NCBI GenBank assembly: GCA_013397935.1 | Contig: VZRN01004413.1 | Span: 62,001 to 126,000, forward strand | Length of the DNA stretch: 64,000 bases | Direction of reading: 5' to 3' | From: Dasyornis broadbenti | Taxonomy: Eukaryota > Chordata > Aves > Passeriformes > Dasyornithidae | In this document: piece after piece, positions 1-13,700 of the stretch | Layout: each line of letters starts with the position of its first letter | Position numbering within the stretch: position 1 is the stretch's first letter | Notes under the pieces: model-generated | Database searches by the model: none | The model's input: the letters and a program-made list of their open reading frames with translations, nothing else | Told to the model about the DNA's origin: nothing | Position numbers and translations under genes: made by a program

Positions 1-3000
1 TTGTTAGAAGCCGCCTACCTTCTACCCAATGTACAGACAAGCAGGTCACATCACCTCAGGCTTTTCCCTGTGTTCAACTTTGGCAGTAAATGTCATTTCT
101 GCTGAAGCTTTGGAGTTCCAATGATATTTGTGTAGGGTTTTTTTGAATGTAGAAGTTAACATCATGTTGAGAGGGTTTACAAGACAACATCATCTTCCTT
201 TAGAGAAGAGCCAGTATCCAGTTGCTGCTCAGCTGTAGGAGTGAGCTTCTGGCTCCCTGCTCCTGGCACTGGAGCGTCACAATTTTATAGAGTAACCACT
301 ATAAATCTTAAGCAAGGAAGTGTGCTAAAATTTTCCCCAGTCACGTGTGCCATGTATGACAGTGCACATAGTTACCTTCCCAACCATTTCTCCCTGGAGA
401 CAAACGTTTTAATGCTGTGTCCATTTACATCACAGTTGTATTAATTACATTTAATGTAGTTACCACTGAGCTAAGGTAGCACAGCCTTATTTCAGAGAAC
501 AGTGTGTGTTGTAATGGGGCTTGAGTACCATTGATCTATGACTTGGATAGAAGGGATTCTTAAGGGAGTTTGCTGATTTATGTAGAAGACTGATGTCTGT
601 GGCCATTAGGAAACACCAGGTTTTATTACCTATCAATCTCATGGAAAACCTTTAGCAGCATAATCTCCTGTAATAGTTATCTAATCTGTTAAATTAGAGA
701 TTAATGAAATGAAAATATTACAGAAAAGGAAATACACTTTTAAGAGCTGGCAGTATCATAAGAACAATGCAGACTATTTGAAAGCATACACAACAACAGT
801 CTGAAGACAACAAAAGGATAAATCAGCTCATGCTATTGCTGTCTTAATCTTTAAATTGCAAAAATCATAGTGGATATATGGGTTAGTAAATTACTAGAGC
901 AATGGAGCATATAGGACTAATTCCAAAACAGAAGAAAAATGTAGAACACACCATTTAGAATATCACACACTCATTTGTAAAATGGTCATAGAATTTAATA
1001 GAGTTCAAGTTTAATTCTGCTTAACTGCATCTTTATTTTTAGATTTGTGAAGTTCAAAGGTGGCTACTTATCCAAATAGTTCAGTAGGACCAAAAATTAA
1101 AATAAAAAGTTGTACATTACATAAAGCTGTGACTGTTATTTATGAGAGCTGTGATTTGGGTACTGGGAATCTTTACGCAGAGACAAAACTTAGTATCTTA
1201 AATATCTGAGAATGAAAAAAAATGGGGACAATGTTTTCTATGAGCTCATTTCTAAGCATCTAATTTTCAGCATATTCTCGGCTCATTTTTCCTTGTAGCT
1301 ACTATATGCAGTGGGATATAAAACAAAATTTTCAAAAAACTGAGTTGCATTTATCCATACATAAAAAAGAAAATACTATTGAGGTGACCATGTGTGTCAG
1401 TACATCACTTTATTTCCACACCACCTGCTGCAATTAAAAGTGAAATCACCAAGCAGCAAGTACAGTAACTTCATCAACCAGCTGATATTATAATTAATGA
1501 CTATATAGAGTCTCTATTATTGTGTACTTCCAAGGCATCAAGTGGAAAGCTGTCGTAGTGCTTTAAATAATGAAAAAGTTTCAGGCCTTGATAAATGGCT
1601 CAGTTGGATGCAGTTTAGAAAGTTGAGAGCATATGCTTCTGTCATTAGAAACTAAGGACCCTCGTTACCCTTGGTATAACTCTTCAGATTCATCTGAAAC
1701 TCTTTGATCCACTTGTGTACTTACACTGTGTTTAAAATGCAGAAGTGTAGAAAAATATGGTGTACATGAGAAATTTAGGGAGGAGGGAGAAAGATTAAAA
1801 TAAACCTACTGTTCATTAATGTCTTTGTTTCAAACCTATCGGAAAGATAGCATTAGGCTGTACCCACACCTCTTTTGAAAATGAGAGTAAGCAAACATTT
1901 TTCTTTGATTCCTTTGAGATTTCTCTTTTAAGAAACAATTGAAATCCAATAAAGAAATGTGCTTCAGAGCATGCCTATGAAGATATTGAAGTGACTTAAT
2001 AGAGGAATGACAGCAAGGGTATTTGTTCTTGTAGGCAGTGCTTCAGCTCCGTGCTGTTCTGCAGTGAGGGGTGCAGGATGGGTGTGAAGAGCAAAGTACT
2101 GAAGCAGAAATTTTGGGTATTATTGGTGAGGCAGGTTTAAGCAATTTAAACTTTTAACAGGGAAGTTATTGGTAAATTTATTTCCTGAACACTATAGTTT
2201 CATTGTTAAATACCACCATTTTAACTGAGAGCTGCTAACTACTTTTCAGTTTCTATTTATTTTTCTTGTCTCTCTGAAACTCTCATATAATGTATTTGCC
2301 TCTGAGGATATTTCATAGCTGAAATGCTTTGCTTGGCAGAGCATATTACAGATAGAGAAAATTTTGTCTAATCCCTGTCTCTCATGGTTGTCATTCTGCT
2401 TTGTTTCATGTATTGAAGCTGTATGCCACAACCATTTCTCAATCGTTTTGTAAAGGAATTATGTGTCTTCTAAAGTATTGAATTAAGATAACAAAACATA
2501 TATATTCACATATATATGAATGTATAACCAACAGCAGAAATAAATATTTCTTCCTCTGTATCATATGAATATGTCAGATAAGTAAGTGCTGTTTTTCCTC
2601 TTTTATGTCATTATTTAGAACCCATTAATTAGAATCTACATTTCCTGAGCATCCAAAACAGTGCCTTGGCACTATGTGCAAACGTATCACAGGAGAATGT
2701 TTTAGTCCAAGAATTTCTCAGTGACTAAAATGTGTGTTTAACAACCTGGTGCTAAATTAAGGACTGAAATTGAAATACTGGTGAATGGATGGAAATAGAT
2801 GTGAAAATTCTCCTTTTGCAAGGAAGGAGTCCTGTTTACCCTCTGGTGAGCAGAAACTCTCATGCTGGAATAACAGCAGCAGCCTGTGCTACCAGTGAAT
2901 CCCTGAGATTCTTTGCATTTGAGAAGTCTCCCTGCTTTGGTTCTGTTTGTTTGAACAAAAAGGACACAGAGTGACTACCATGCTCAGCTCAGAAAATTTA

Positions 3001-5310
3001 CAAACTCTCTGCAATTGGTGAGGCAGATGCAAATGAGGTGCTGATGCAATGGGTCCATCTCCATTCACTCAGAAGCTGTACTTGCTTGCATGGGATGTGA
3101 ACTTGTGATAAGTGCTGAATATGAACCAGGATATTTGGACTTTAGTTTAATGATCTTATATCATGACGGCATTTTGGCAAATTAGATTAAACCTGAAGGA
3201 CACAGGACCTGATCCATCTTTAAATTCATGATGTGTGAAAGTTGCACTTCAGACAAGTGTTAGGCTAATTGCTTCCTTAGCTGGTGACTTTAATAAGTTC
3301 TAAACAGAAATATTTCTCAGTGTGCTAAGTGGCAAATAAAAAGATAACAAAGACATTTATAGATGTAGGTTTTTGCATATGTTCAAAATACTGTCAGATT
3401 GTGCTATTATGTGCCTGCTTTTGCACATATTTCAGGACATTTATGCCCTTATGCCAGTAATTAAATTGATTATTTATCCATTGTACACAGGCTTGTATTA
3501 CTGTATGATTAGTTTGGGCACTTAGAAGTATAAGAACACTTGAAAGCAAAATCCAAGCATAGATATTCCATAGCACGTCTTACAATCTAAATATTGCTCT
3601 TAGTCTAATCGAAGCAGCAAGAGTAGTCACAGCAGTTGATGGACTATTTTTCAAATTGATTTCAAAAATGTATTTAAGGGGATGATCTTCTACTCTAGAT
3701 TACCTATTGATTTTTAATATGAAAAGCTCATTATATAAGCAGTAACTGCATATAAAAACCTAGCAAACCTTTGCATAAATCCTTTAATTGAATTTCCAGA
3801 GCCTGTGGTTCTACTTTTTTTTTTTAATTAAATCTATTTCTTTTTTTAAGTGTTACTGTGTAATTTGCATGCTGTGAAGTGGCCCTGTCCCAGATAAAGT
3901 GCCATTGATCCTTATTAAACCTCACCTCTGGGCTTGCTCAAAACTAACTGGAAAAATTAAAGTGTTCATGCTGCAGTGCACTTATTGCTTGTGTGATAGG
4001 ATTAAGGAAAAAAAGAATAACATTAATTTCCAAGAAAGAATTTATAATGCAAGATTTTATTTTTTTTCAATTTGATAATTAGTAGCAAAATCATACCCTA
4101 AATATAAATTGTATTTCAGTCTGCAAACTGCAATAGTAATTAGGAAAGATAATGTATACCTGATATAAACCCATGATGTTTTATATGGACATTCCTTTGG
4201 TATATTAATTTTAAGTATTCAAAATGATTATGAATTCAGCCCAACAGCTTAAATAGAGATTTGAGGAAAGAAAAAAAAAAACCCCTACGTAGTACCTTAC
4301 ATTACTAACTGTTTCTATTTTATTTCTTGAGTTTAAAATGTGAAAAATGACAGTTTGTAAATATTCATGCTAACAATTTTTATATTAAAATTATCATAAT
4401 GAAGAAAAGTATGAGTTGTAATATTATTTTCACTTTCTAAAAAATACCTAACACTTTTTATATGAAAAGCAATAAAATCTGCTAAAGAAATACTCATAAT
4501 CAATAAGAATACAAGGTATGGAATATATTAACAGAGTTATAAAAATGTTTGCAATATGACTCAAAATGAGAAATACAGCAGGTTATGTATGGTTTAAAGT
4601 TTAATCAATTTTGAGGTTGTGTATGAGGATATAAATGATAAACACAAGTAGTAGTATTTTTAGTAAAATGTTGCAAAAAAGTACTATATTTATGGTCCAT
4701 TCCATTCTTTTATAGATCATTAATGTAGAAAACAAACACAGTGTATCCATCTTCTCAGACAGTTTAAAATTCCATTAAATGATATTTTAGATGGAAATGT
4801 TGAGCTCATTTCATATTCTGCTGCCTACAAACACAGGCTGTACTGAAAGTACTGAATGTAGACTGGCGTTTTAGCAGAGCTGATACCACAGATGTTATAT
4901 TCAGGAGTGGTCTGGATTTGCAGGGAAAGCTGGTGGGTTTCTCTGCTTTCAGCAAAGAGAGCTGCTAAATCTTTTGTGTCTGAGACAGTGGTGGATGGCA
5001 CGTTGTATTCCCTGTGACACAGAACATGCAGCTACGTTGGAATTGTCAATTACAGCACAGCCTCGTTCTCCAATGAGAGCATTTGTCCCGTCTACAGAGT
5101 AATTAGTGCAACTTTGTTTTTGCTCCTTGCTTAGTTAATACAGAACCAGTTTAAGTACAGTGTTCTCACTGATCTGAACCTAACCAGATTGTGTTGAGCT
5201 ATATTGGCTTCTTCAGGGTAGTATTTGCTTTAACGCTTCTGTATTGCTTTACGTAAGCACTAATTATTTCTAAATCAACCTCTCAGTCTCATTTCATACA
5301 CCTGCTGGGA
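1..5310. other. AT-rich non-coding stretch, no gene seen
   Basis: This is single-copy-looking AT-rich DNA with stops frequent in all six frames. The longest open frames are only about 60 to 70 codons and none resembles a known protein. It holds an 11-base T run near 3815 and an 11-base A run near 4271. The segment near 3207 (GGACCTGATCCA) faintly resembles an end of the palindromic reptile/bird repeats described further right, but no matching second arm was found. No CR1 end, RNA gene or exon with paired splice sites could be supported. Confidence 0.6.
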
Positions 5311-5512
5311 TCACAGAATCACGGATTCATTTAGCTTGGAAAAGACCTCCAAGATCATTGAGTCCAGCCTTTGACCATACACCGCTTCGTGCCACTGAGT
5401 GCCATGTCCAGTTGTTCCCTGGACACGTCCAGGGGTGGTGACTCCGCCGCCTTCCTGGGCAGCCCCTTCCGATGCTGAACAACCCTTTCAGTGAAGAAAT
5501 TATTCCTGAAAA
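5311..5512 (-). mobile_element. CR1 LINE, 5'-truncated 3' fragment
   Basis: Read on the given strand it starts with TCACAGAATCACGGATTC, the inverted CR1 3' terminus. It continues through recognisable CR1 blocks: GACCTCCAAGATCATTGAGT, then a CCAGGGGTGGTGACTCC block, a CCTGGGCAGCCCCTTCC block and a TTCAGTGAAGAAATTATTCC block. The element therefore runs on the minus strand and is truncated at its 5' end, near 5512, as is usual for CR1. Several substitutions from the family pattern as I recall it suggest an older copy. The open frames overlapping it are CR1 remnants, not host genes. Confidence 0.93.
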
Positions 5513-8500
5513 TGGTAACAATGACATGATGTAAGTTGTGTTTTACTCTTTTCAGTACCTCATTTGTGCATTTGAGAACACTGTCTGTGTTCCTGTGAAG
5601 TCCATTGGTTAAACCTTGAACTTTTATTGTGCTCCATATAGGAATTATGGCCACTGGAGCTCTTTGCTGCTGCTGGGATCAGTCTGGACCCTACGTATTT
5701 CTTCTGCAGTGCTGTGAATCTTGCACTGAAAGGTTATGTGGCATAGCTTCAGACAGCAGTCTGCTGGCTCCTCTTCCAGGGCAATATCATCTTCAGCTTT
5801 GGGAAATTCATGTGTTTCAGTTCCCTCCATCAACAGGAGAACGCATGTTTGCTCTGAATTTTCGCGTTAGTTTGTAAGATTAATGCGAATGACTTGTTCA
5901 TCATTGTTTGTGTCCCTCCTTTCTGTGGTCCAGCAGTTTTCTGGTGGGTTATATCTCTGAACAGTTATTACATGACTCATATTTCTCTTTTCTGCTCATT
6001 TCTGCTTTCCATTACGTACATCACAAGCATTCTGAAATTATGCCTAAGGAGAATGGTTTTAAAATTCTTTCCTGCTTGTTTGTCAGTGGATTTGTTGTAC
6101 TTTCCTCATGGTCTTTAGTAGAGGAAGTAAGTGACAGTGATCAGTGAAGGTGGACAGTAAGATTTATAATGTATTTGTGCTAGCTGATTGCCAACAGAAC
6201 TGGCCTTTCCCAGCGGTGCTGTACGCATACTTGGAAAATCAATAGGGATTAGCCTATGACCCCCTTCACATACTTATACTGTGGTCTGCATTGCTTACCA
6301 ATATTTCATCTGTTTCACTTAAATGCTGGTACTTACTCAATAATGTGTGGCTGTTCTTGCAAGCTACTAATTAATTTTTAAAATGCAGTATCACTTGAAA
6401 CAGAGATAAAGCACACCTTTAGCATCAGAGGGAGAGCAGGGCAGTGGCTCTGTGAATTTGCTCTTGGTACCTTTAATTAAAAATCCTACTTTGAAAGATT
6501 AAAGTTATATATTTAGATTTTTAAAAGTACTAAATCAAGCACAGAAACCTTTTCATGGTGGTTGCCAACAAGCTAAATTGTCAGGATTGACCAGGTCCTG
6601 TTTGTTTAATTTATTTGCTGGGGTTTGCTGCTGCTTTTTTTTTTCTTTTTTAGTTTTGCCTTAAAAGTACTTGGTTTAAAGGTTAGGATTTTTTGGTTTG
6701 TTTGTTTTGTTTCCCTTGAAAATTTTAGGGGAAAAATATTTTATTTTTATAAATAAATATATTTCATTGATATTGAGCCTAGGGCATGGTCTTGACAGTG
6801 TGTTCACAGGTTACATTAAACATGTTGCATTTTAAATACTAATGAGTTGAAAAGATGAACAAGTGTATCAGGTATTGCTTTCCCCTTGACTAGTTTAAAG
6901 AAAAAAGATTAATTTCTATTGCAATAATAAAAAAATTGTTATACAGTGTCAAATTCTTACTTGAATTTCTAGTTTACCATACAGTTTGCCAAAATCTAAA
7001 GATAATGGCCTAAAGCAATTATTTTTGATGAGGTTGTTCTCCCAATAGAAGGATTTTAAAAATTCACAGTTTCTTATGCAAGTGTACCTATTCCCTAGAG
7101 TTACTTAGAGTTTCTTATTGATCTAGTAGCTGGTATTTGAATTGGTCGATGTACTCTGTAACTTGTTTAAGATATCCTACCTGAACTATTAGTTTAAATA
7201 ATATATTCATAAATTGATTAATCATTACAGTAAGAGTTATTAGCTGCATTTTTATATGTGAGCTCGCCACAAATGACTCCTGGTATAATAATCATGCATC
7301 TATAAACAGAGATTCAGGTTTAAATTGCAATACTCTTTATAATAATTATATTGCTAGTAATAATATGTTTCTGCAAGAAGGAATCAACCTTTTTCTGTGT
7401 GGGCAGCAAAACTCTGTGTGTTTATTTAATGTGGATAAAGTAATTGTAAATATTGATGTGTTTAGAAGCCATATTATGGGAAATGAGAGGAAAGAAGGAA
7501 GGCAAGACGTGGCTTTTTTTGGCAGAGGCAGGTAGTTGCTGAGGTTTAATGTGTGTTTGGGTGTGATCAGGTGCTGAGGGAGCTGAGCAAAAGCTGCAGG
7601 AAGGTTTTAGGGTGCAGGGTGGGGGGGAAGGCATTGCACAGCCTGGGGGGGACAGTGGGGGCTGGACAGGCTGCGGGAGCTGTGGCCAAAATCATGGTGT
7701 GTGTCTCGTGGTTCACCTCACCCTCTTAGAAGAGAACTAAAAAGAGACAGAGGAACTACCTAGCCTATAGATATTAATTTAAAAATGCACTTAAGGGATG
7801 CAGCTGCCTTTTAATGATTGCAGAAGAGTTTGGTGTGTGTGCCTTTATTTGATAACACCTTGCTTGTGAAAGGTCTGTGTTGCTGTCAAAATACATCCAG
7901 CACATGCAATTGTTGTAACGGAGGAGGGGTGGGGGGCAATTGTAGTAGTTAAATTTGGAGCTTCAAATGATTATGAGTAAGGATTAAAGGGTTTGCACGT
8001 TATTTTATAATAGATATTTCAATGTCTATAATAGGAATATGCTCCAAAAATGGAAGGCACAACCATTGTAACTTTCATAGCAAAGTTTGTAGCCTGGCTC
8101 ACACACGAGTCACTGTGAACCTTTGGCCACATGCAGACCTTTGTTTTTTAGAAAAAGAAATACCCTCCAAAGAAGGCTTGTATGTGCAGAGAGAACTAGG
8201 AAAATCTATTTAATCAAAAGTGTCAGAACTCACTTTCTTAGCGGCTCTCTGGCATACTCTGCTGAGTGGTGCAGAGTCCCAACCGCTTTAAACAATGTTC
8301 ACTTTGATTTGCTCCTAAATTCTATCAACAAATGTGAACACAGAGAACATATACTTACAATCATACCATCATGCACATATCATCAAATTAATGGCCTCTT
8401 TTAGTTAATAATCTGAATGTAGTGTGGAAAATCACCCGGCTCACATTTCAGCTTATTTCCTGCATAAACTATTGTTATGAGCCTTGGCCTCTTGCATTTT

Positions 8501-10674
8501 GCAAGTGAATAACTAGAGGAGGTTTTTCATATTTTAGTTTGAAAGCCATTTTGTTTCACCACATGCTTTTTCCACTTCATAAATTCTACTTTAAAACATT
8601 CAACAACCTGCTAAATTAATATATACTGTGTTCTTTCTTTAATGGGTAGGGGAACTTGTCTCACAGCAGTGCATTTGTTCATCTCTGTTTTGAAAAAGCG
8701 CTGCCTGCCGTGTGAAGGACATCTGCTCAGAAATGAATGATTGTGCTTTTGATTCGGAGCAGCACCTTCACTTTAAATGCTGGCTGCAGATGAAAGGAAC
8801 AGATTGCTGTGGTACCACTTTTGTGAGGATTCCTCTACCCAGCATGTGGCTTCATACATTATTGAGAGCAAATCCACTTTATGCTACCACTCCTTGCTGC
8901 ACTTATTTTGCAAACCTTATTCAGAATGCCAGCAAGGATCACTTTTCTACAAAGGAATAAAGGGCTGGTTAGGAAGATTAACCAGATAAATTATTTACAG
9001 TGTTTAATTATCATTGCACAGGTTTATTAAACGTCATGGTTACCTGGAAACCTAAGCAGGTGCTGGGAAAAAAGTTCAATAAAGTTAAATAAAAAATGTT
9101 TTGTGTAAAGTGAAATCCTTTTATGTGTGCCACACTCATATAAATGTCCCGAGTTTTTTGGTTGAATGCCAAGATTGACTTGCATTTAATGTTGTGATTA
9201 TTTTTTTTTTCATAATCCAGTCCTTGCTCAAGGCTTATTATGATAGAAAAGACCACAGAATTCTCTGCTGGGTTGAGCAGCAGTCTGTTGTACTACTGGG
9301 TGTCCTAGATGATAAACAGATGTACAAGGTATGCTTGAGAAATCTCAAAAGATTCCTTTTTTCTGGTACTAAGGACAGCGGAATTTTGTAGGAAAAAAAT
9401 CCCTACTGTAGCACCACAATACACTCTGGAATTTTATTTAATATTTATACCAAATAATTAATTTTCTTTGTTGTTTCTTCACATAAATTGACCTAGTTGG
9501 TATTTATTTAATCATAGAATTGAGGATTTAAAATTTTGTTTATTTTTTTTAAATTTTAGCAGTGGAAGTGTTGTCCTCTAGGAACAGCTTCCACACCTCT
9601 GCATGCTGCTCACTAATATAAACTAATGAGCTCCATTAAAGATCTGCCCACATAGTTGCAAAGAGCTACCTATTAATCTGTCATCTTTGAATACTCTGAG
9701 AAAATTAAGACCACCAAGCTACCATGAATTCGAAAATGAAAAAGGCAGTACCAAACCTATTCTATTCAGAAGATGAGTGCCAAATAGGTAGAAGATGACT
9801 GGTGACTAAATCCCACTGATGTAGTTCAGTAAAATAACGCAGAAGCAAGACAGGGTAAATGTGGCTGAAGTCCTGCCTCTTTTTAGGTCAAGAGAATTTT
9901 GCTACTGACACAGGAGGATACCAGATATGTTGTTTAGAAACTGGAGTTCAGTTAAGGTCTCAATTATTAGCAAAATAATTTTGCCAAAAAGTGTGCATTT
10001 TAATACAAGGTCCATTTGGTTACACTTTGGATTATGACACAAAGAATTCTTAGGCTATTTATGGAGGAGGTATTTTATCTCCTGTGATGTTACAGTTTTC
10101 CTGCTACATGATGTCATGATTTAATAGGAAGCTGGTGACCAACGAAATACCCAAAGGGATTGCATTCCATGACAATAATAGCTTGGGCTAATTCTAGAGG
10201 GGTTACTTCATGTGGAAAATAGTCAAGAATGTTCCGATTTACCTGGTAGAATAATTTTGGGTTTAACCCACCATGTGACAAATGTATTGTAAAATTTAAT
10301 ATCCTTGACTTTCATTGTTTTGATTAAATTTGATTTATACCATAATAGTAAATTTCTCATTTCAGGGTCTAGCAATTAGGATTTTGGTATGAGTATTCAC
10401 ATCTGCTTGTTTGAAATAGTTTTATGGGATTGTCTCTATCATTAGTTCAAACATTTAAAATACACCATTGCATCAAGAAAGGTCTCTGAGGTTTTTTTTT
10501 TTTGCTGGTTCTATTTTAATAGTTTCATTTTTATAAAATAAACATCCATAGCTATCAGAAGTATCTTGATACTTGATCACTTTTTTCTGTGTGGTTTGGA
10601 AAATGAAGGAAGGGAAGAGGCACACTGGGGGCAGATTTCTGTGTATCTCTTGGGAGTGGAATAAGTTTTGGTGG
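5513..10674. other. AT-rich non-coding stretch, no gene seen
   Basis: The 5.64-5.88 kb part is a little GC-richer and carries overlapping 60 to 80 codon frames on both strands, none recognisable. The remainder is AT-rich, with T runs of 10 near 6635 and 9201 and of 12 at 10492. A G-rich patch lies at 7.6 kb and is listed separately. No repeat family other than low-complexity T/G tracts was recognised. Confidence 0.55.
7617..7677 (+). other. G-rich tract, possible G-quadruplex
   Basis: Several guanine runs lie close together on the plus strand: three at 7617-7619, seven at 7621-7627, seven at 7645-7651, five at 7657-7661 and three at 7675-7677. The 17-base spacer between the second and third runs is longer than in strong quadruplex patterns, so folding is plausible but not assured. 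It stands out in an AT-rich neighbourhood. No promoter or gene start could be tied to it. Confidence 0.4.
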
Positions 10675-10707
10675 TTTTTTTTTTTTTTTTTTTTGTTTTT
10701 TTTTTTT
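10675..10707. repeat. Low-complexity poly-T tract (T20-G-T12)
   Basis: Twenty T residues, one G, then twelve T residues. This is one of the longest uninterrupted homopolymers in the window. The lysine-rich reading frame opposite it is an artefact of the tract. Confidence 0.95.
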
Positions 10708-13700
10708 GTGTTTTCCTACCATAAAGCCATGTTTTATATATATGACTGATTTCAGTGGGGCCATCTCTGAAGAGGGAAGCTCGTCAGCTGCACCGGTGGG
10801 GTTGAAGTGGCTGTTGCTTTATAGCTGCTCCAGTCACCTTACATATATATAATTAGAAAGCTCGCTGCTAACGGGGGTGTCATATTGTTGTTGAGAATAA
10901 AGAGTTTGTAATACTTGGGGCTATAGTTAGTTGGTACTAATTTTTGTATTCCACTGGGTAAGCTTTGACAAAGACCTGTCATTTCCCAAATAAGCCATTC
11001 TTCTAAGAGAACATCTGTTGAAAGAGGCAATTTAAAACCTCCTTAAAATCCAGGGCATAATTAACACCACAGGGATACAAATATTAGTTTTCTAGAAGCT
11101 ATTTCTTTTTTGCTTTATCTTGATGTTCAGTAACTTTTTCAAGGTTTTTTTTTTTTTTTNNNNNNNNNNNNNNNNNNNNNTTTTTTTTTTTTTTACCTCC
11201 TTTATCACCATTTGCAATTAATATGCAATTCTACGTTTGGTATTAACAACTGAACTAAACCAGAAGAAATACTAACTATATCCACTGATGTTAATTGAAA
11301 AAGAGAGAAAATCCTGCAGCAGGGTGACGTGGCTCTCTTCAGTGACAGCAGGCTAAAGATGCAGGACATTTGTGTTTGTGGAGAGCTCTTTGGATCTCAG
11401 TATTGAGCCATTAACTTTCTAAACACTGTTTTATGTTAAAATTATTAAAATTGATTGAAAAAATCAGTTTCTACAAAGCAAATTGGAGTAAACATGTGAT
11501 GTCTGCTATCTAAGAAAATATGAAGGAAAAAAATGATTTTAAGTTTTGGATTTAATCACCTGTTGTAGCAGCAGATATCTCTGAAGAACTTGGTGTGAGC
11601 ACTTTAGCAGCTTTCCTGGTCACAGAAAAGGGCAGTTTGCTGTTTATTTGCTAACAAAGTGGGGAAAAAAGCATGTGAAACTCATCCCTTGTTGAAGCTG
11701 ATAAAATACTGTATTAGGCTTTAAGCCATTATCCTTAATATTGGCTTTTAGCTATGTCTATTCCTTCCTTAATTGTATGAAATATAGTGAGATTTTTGCA
11801 GCAGGAAAAAAGTCTTCGTTAATGCTCTTGCTAAGTAAAAATGGCAAGTACTGCTAGGCTAAACCAGGAAAATATATCCACAGTTTGTCTGAACATGTTG
11901 AAGAATTTGGAATATGAATCATGAGTCATTTATGCCTATTTTAACATATTTCTGTATGTCAGCCTGTTTTTACTAAGTCTTCTTTTGGGGCTTTGCTGCC
12001 TTTACTGATTATTAAAATTTAACCTTTTCTTACGTTATTTGAAAATACCTGACCACATGGCAGAAGCAAACCAATGCCTCTGAGGAGACAGCAATGAAAA
12101 TGGTGTACTCTCAAATCTTGTATATTAAATTAAAGTGGCTACTATACAGAGTAGTATTCCCACACTGGAATTCCTGTTATTCATTACCTTACTTCTTTCT
12201 GGAAAATTGCAAATTTATTCTTTATAGAGCTCAGGCATAAAAGCTGTCTGTTCCACTAATGTGGAAAATGTTTTCCTATTACACTGTTTCCATGCAAATA
12301 ACAAATTAATGCAGCTTGTAGAAGAATCTAATCACTGTAATTCAACATTCAGGGGAGCAAAAAATGATTGTACTTGTCTTCACTCTTCCAAGAATGACAC
12401 CAGATTTCAGTTTTTTTTAATGCACGGCCTATTTAGCTCATTAGTTTTAATATACAGGTTTAAAAGTCTTTCCTTGAGCAATAGCTTCAAAACAAGATGT
12501 TAATCTCCCCAAGTCTGTAATCTCATCCCAAGATGTGGTTATGGCCTTGCAGCTATCCTGCTATTTTATGCCCAGTCGTTACACATCAATCTTGTATTGT
12601 ATTACATCTTTGACAGGTTTAATTTATGCAGTGGGTCATTACAGCTTTCACTTGCCCATGCAGAGGGACCCTGGGGACAAGAATGCATTAAAATCAACTG
12701 CCCCCCAACCTTTTTGGTGATTAGAAGTCTTAACTGTGCTGCTGAACACCCTAAGTTTACCAAGCTTATTTTGTACCATATCAGAAGTCAGAAACTCCTT
12801 AAGAGGTGTTTAATACTGCCAATCTCGCCTATGTTGGAATTGGCTTCCACTCCTTTTACACCTTCAAAATGTTTTTAGAAATATCTGCAGTGGCTTGCTC
12901 TGACTGCATTTATTCTTTGGCCTTTCTGTTGGTCTGCTGTAGACCCCATGCTTGGCTTTTGCTGTGATTTGTGTAGCTTGTTTCCTTTGCTGCTGTCCCT
13001 TTATGCACTTGTCTTAGATTGCAAAATGATTTAAGGTTAAAAAACTTATGGTGATGGGTTGAGTGAGAACACAGCAGCTGCCCTCCCACAGTGTTTGTTA
13101 TTAGTTCTGCCTTGAAACACATTCAAAAACGTAAAATAGAGTAGCAAAGAGAAAAAGGTCTTCCTCTTTCAGTGGAGGACCTGGTGCAAAAAGATCCAAC
13201 AGTGGGACTGAATGTTTTTTGACTTGTTTTTATCAAGAAGTGGAAAAAGGTTTTAATGTAATTTTTTTTTTTTTTAAATCTGGTTCTTTTTCAGATCCTG
13301 CCTTGAATTAAAAAAAGTCTCATCCTTCCTTGCTCATATTGCACAGTGAACCACGTAGTTATAAGATTTTAACTATACGTAACTTTTTAACAGCTCATTG
13401 GCTGACAAATAATAAAGAATTCAGAGCTGAGTGGAATACAGACAAGCAGAAACACTGCTCCTAGTTTCTGGTTTCTTAAGTCAGAGATTATGTTGTCAGA
13501 TTTTATGAAATACTCAAAAATGATGCTGTGTAAACCCTCATCTGCTGAGTCTCTCTTTTATATTTGCAACAGACAGTTGAGACTTGGCAAGGATTTGTCC
13601 AAAACAAAATGCTAATTAAGATTTTTCAGTCTGCTAACGAGATGAAGTTTAATAGGTTCTTCAGGCAAAAAGGATAGGTTCTGTCCTAATGCATTATATT

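Noticed and set aside
3207..3260. GGACCTGATCCA, like an end of a palindromic reptile repeat
   Set aside because: Twelve bases only, with no second arm or centre.
5531..5555. GTAAGT followed by TTTTCAG, resembling splice donor and acceptor
   Set aside because: They are only 25 bases apart, too close for a vertebrate intron.
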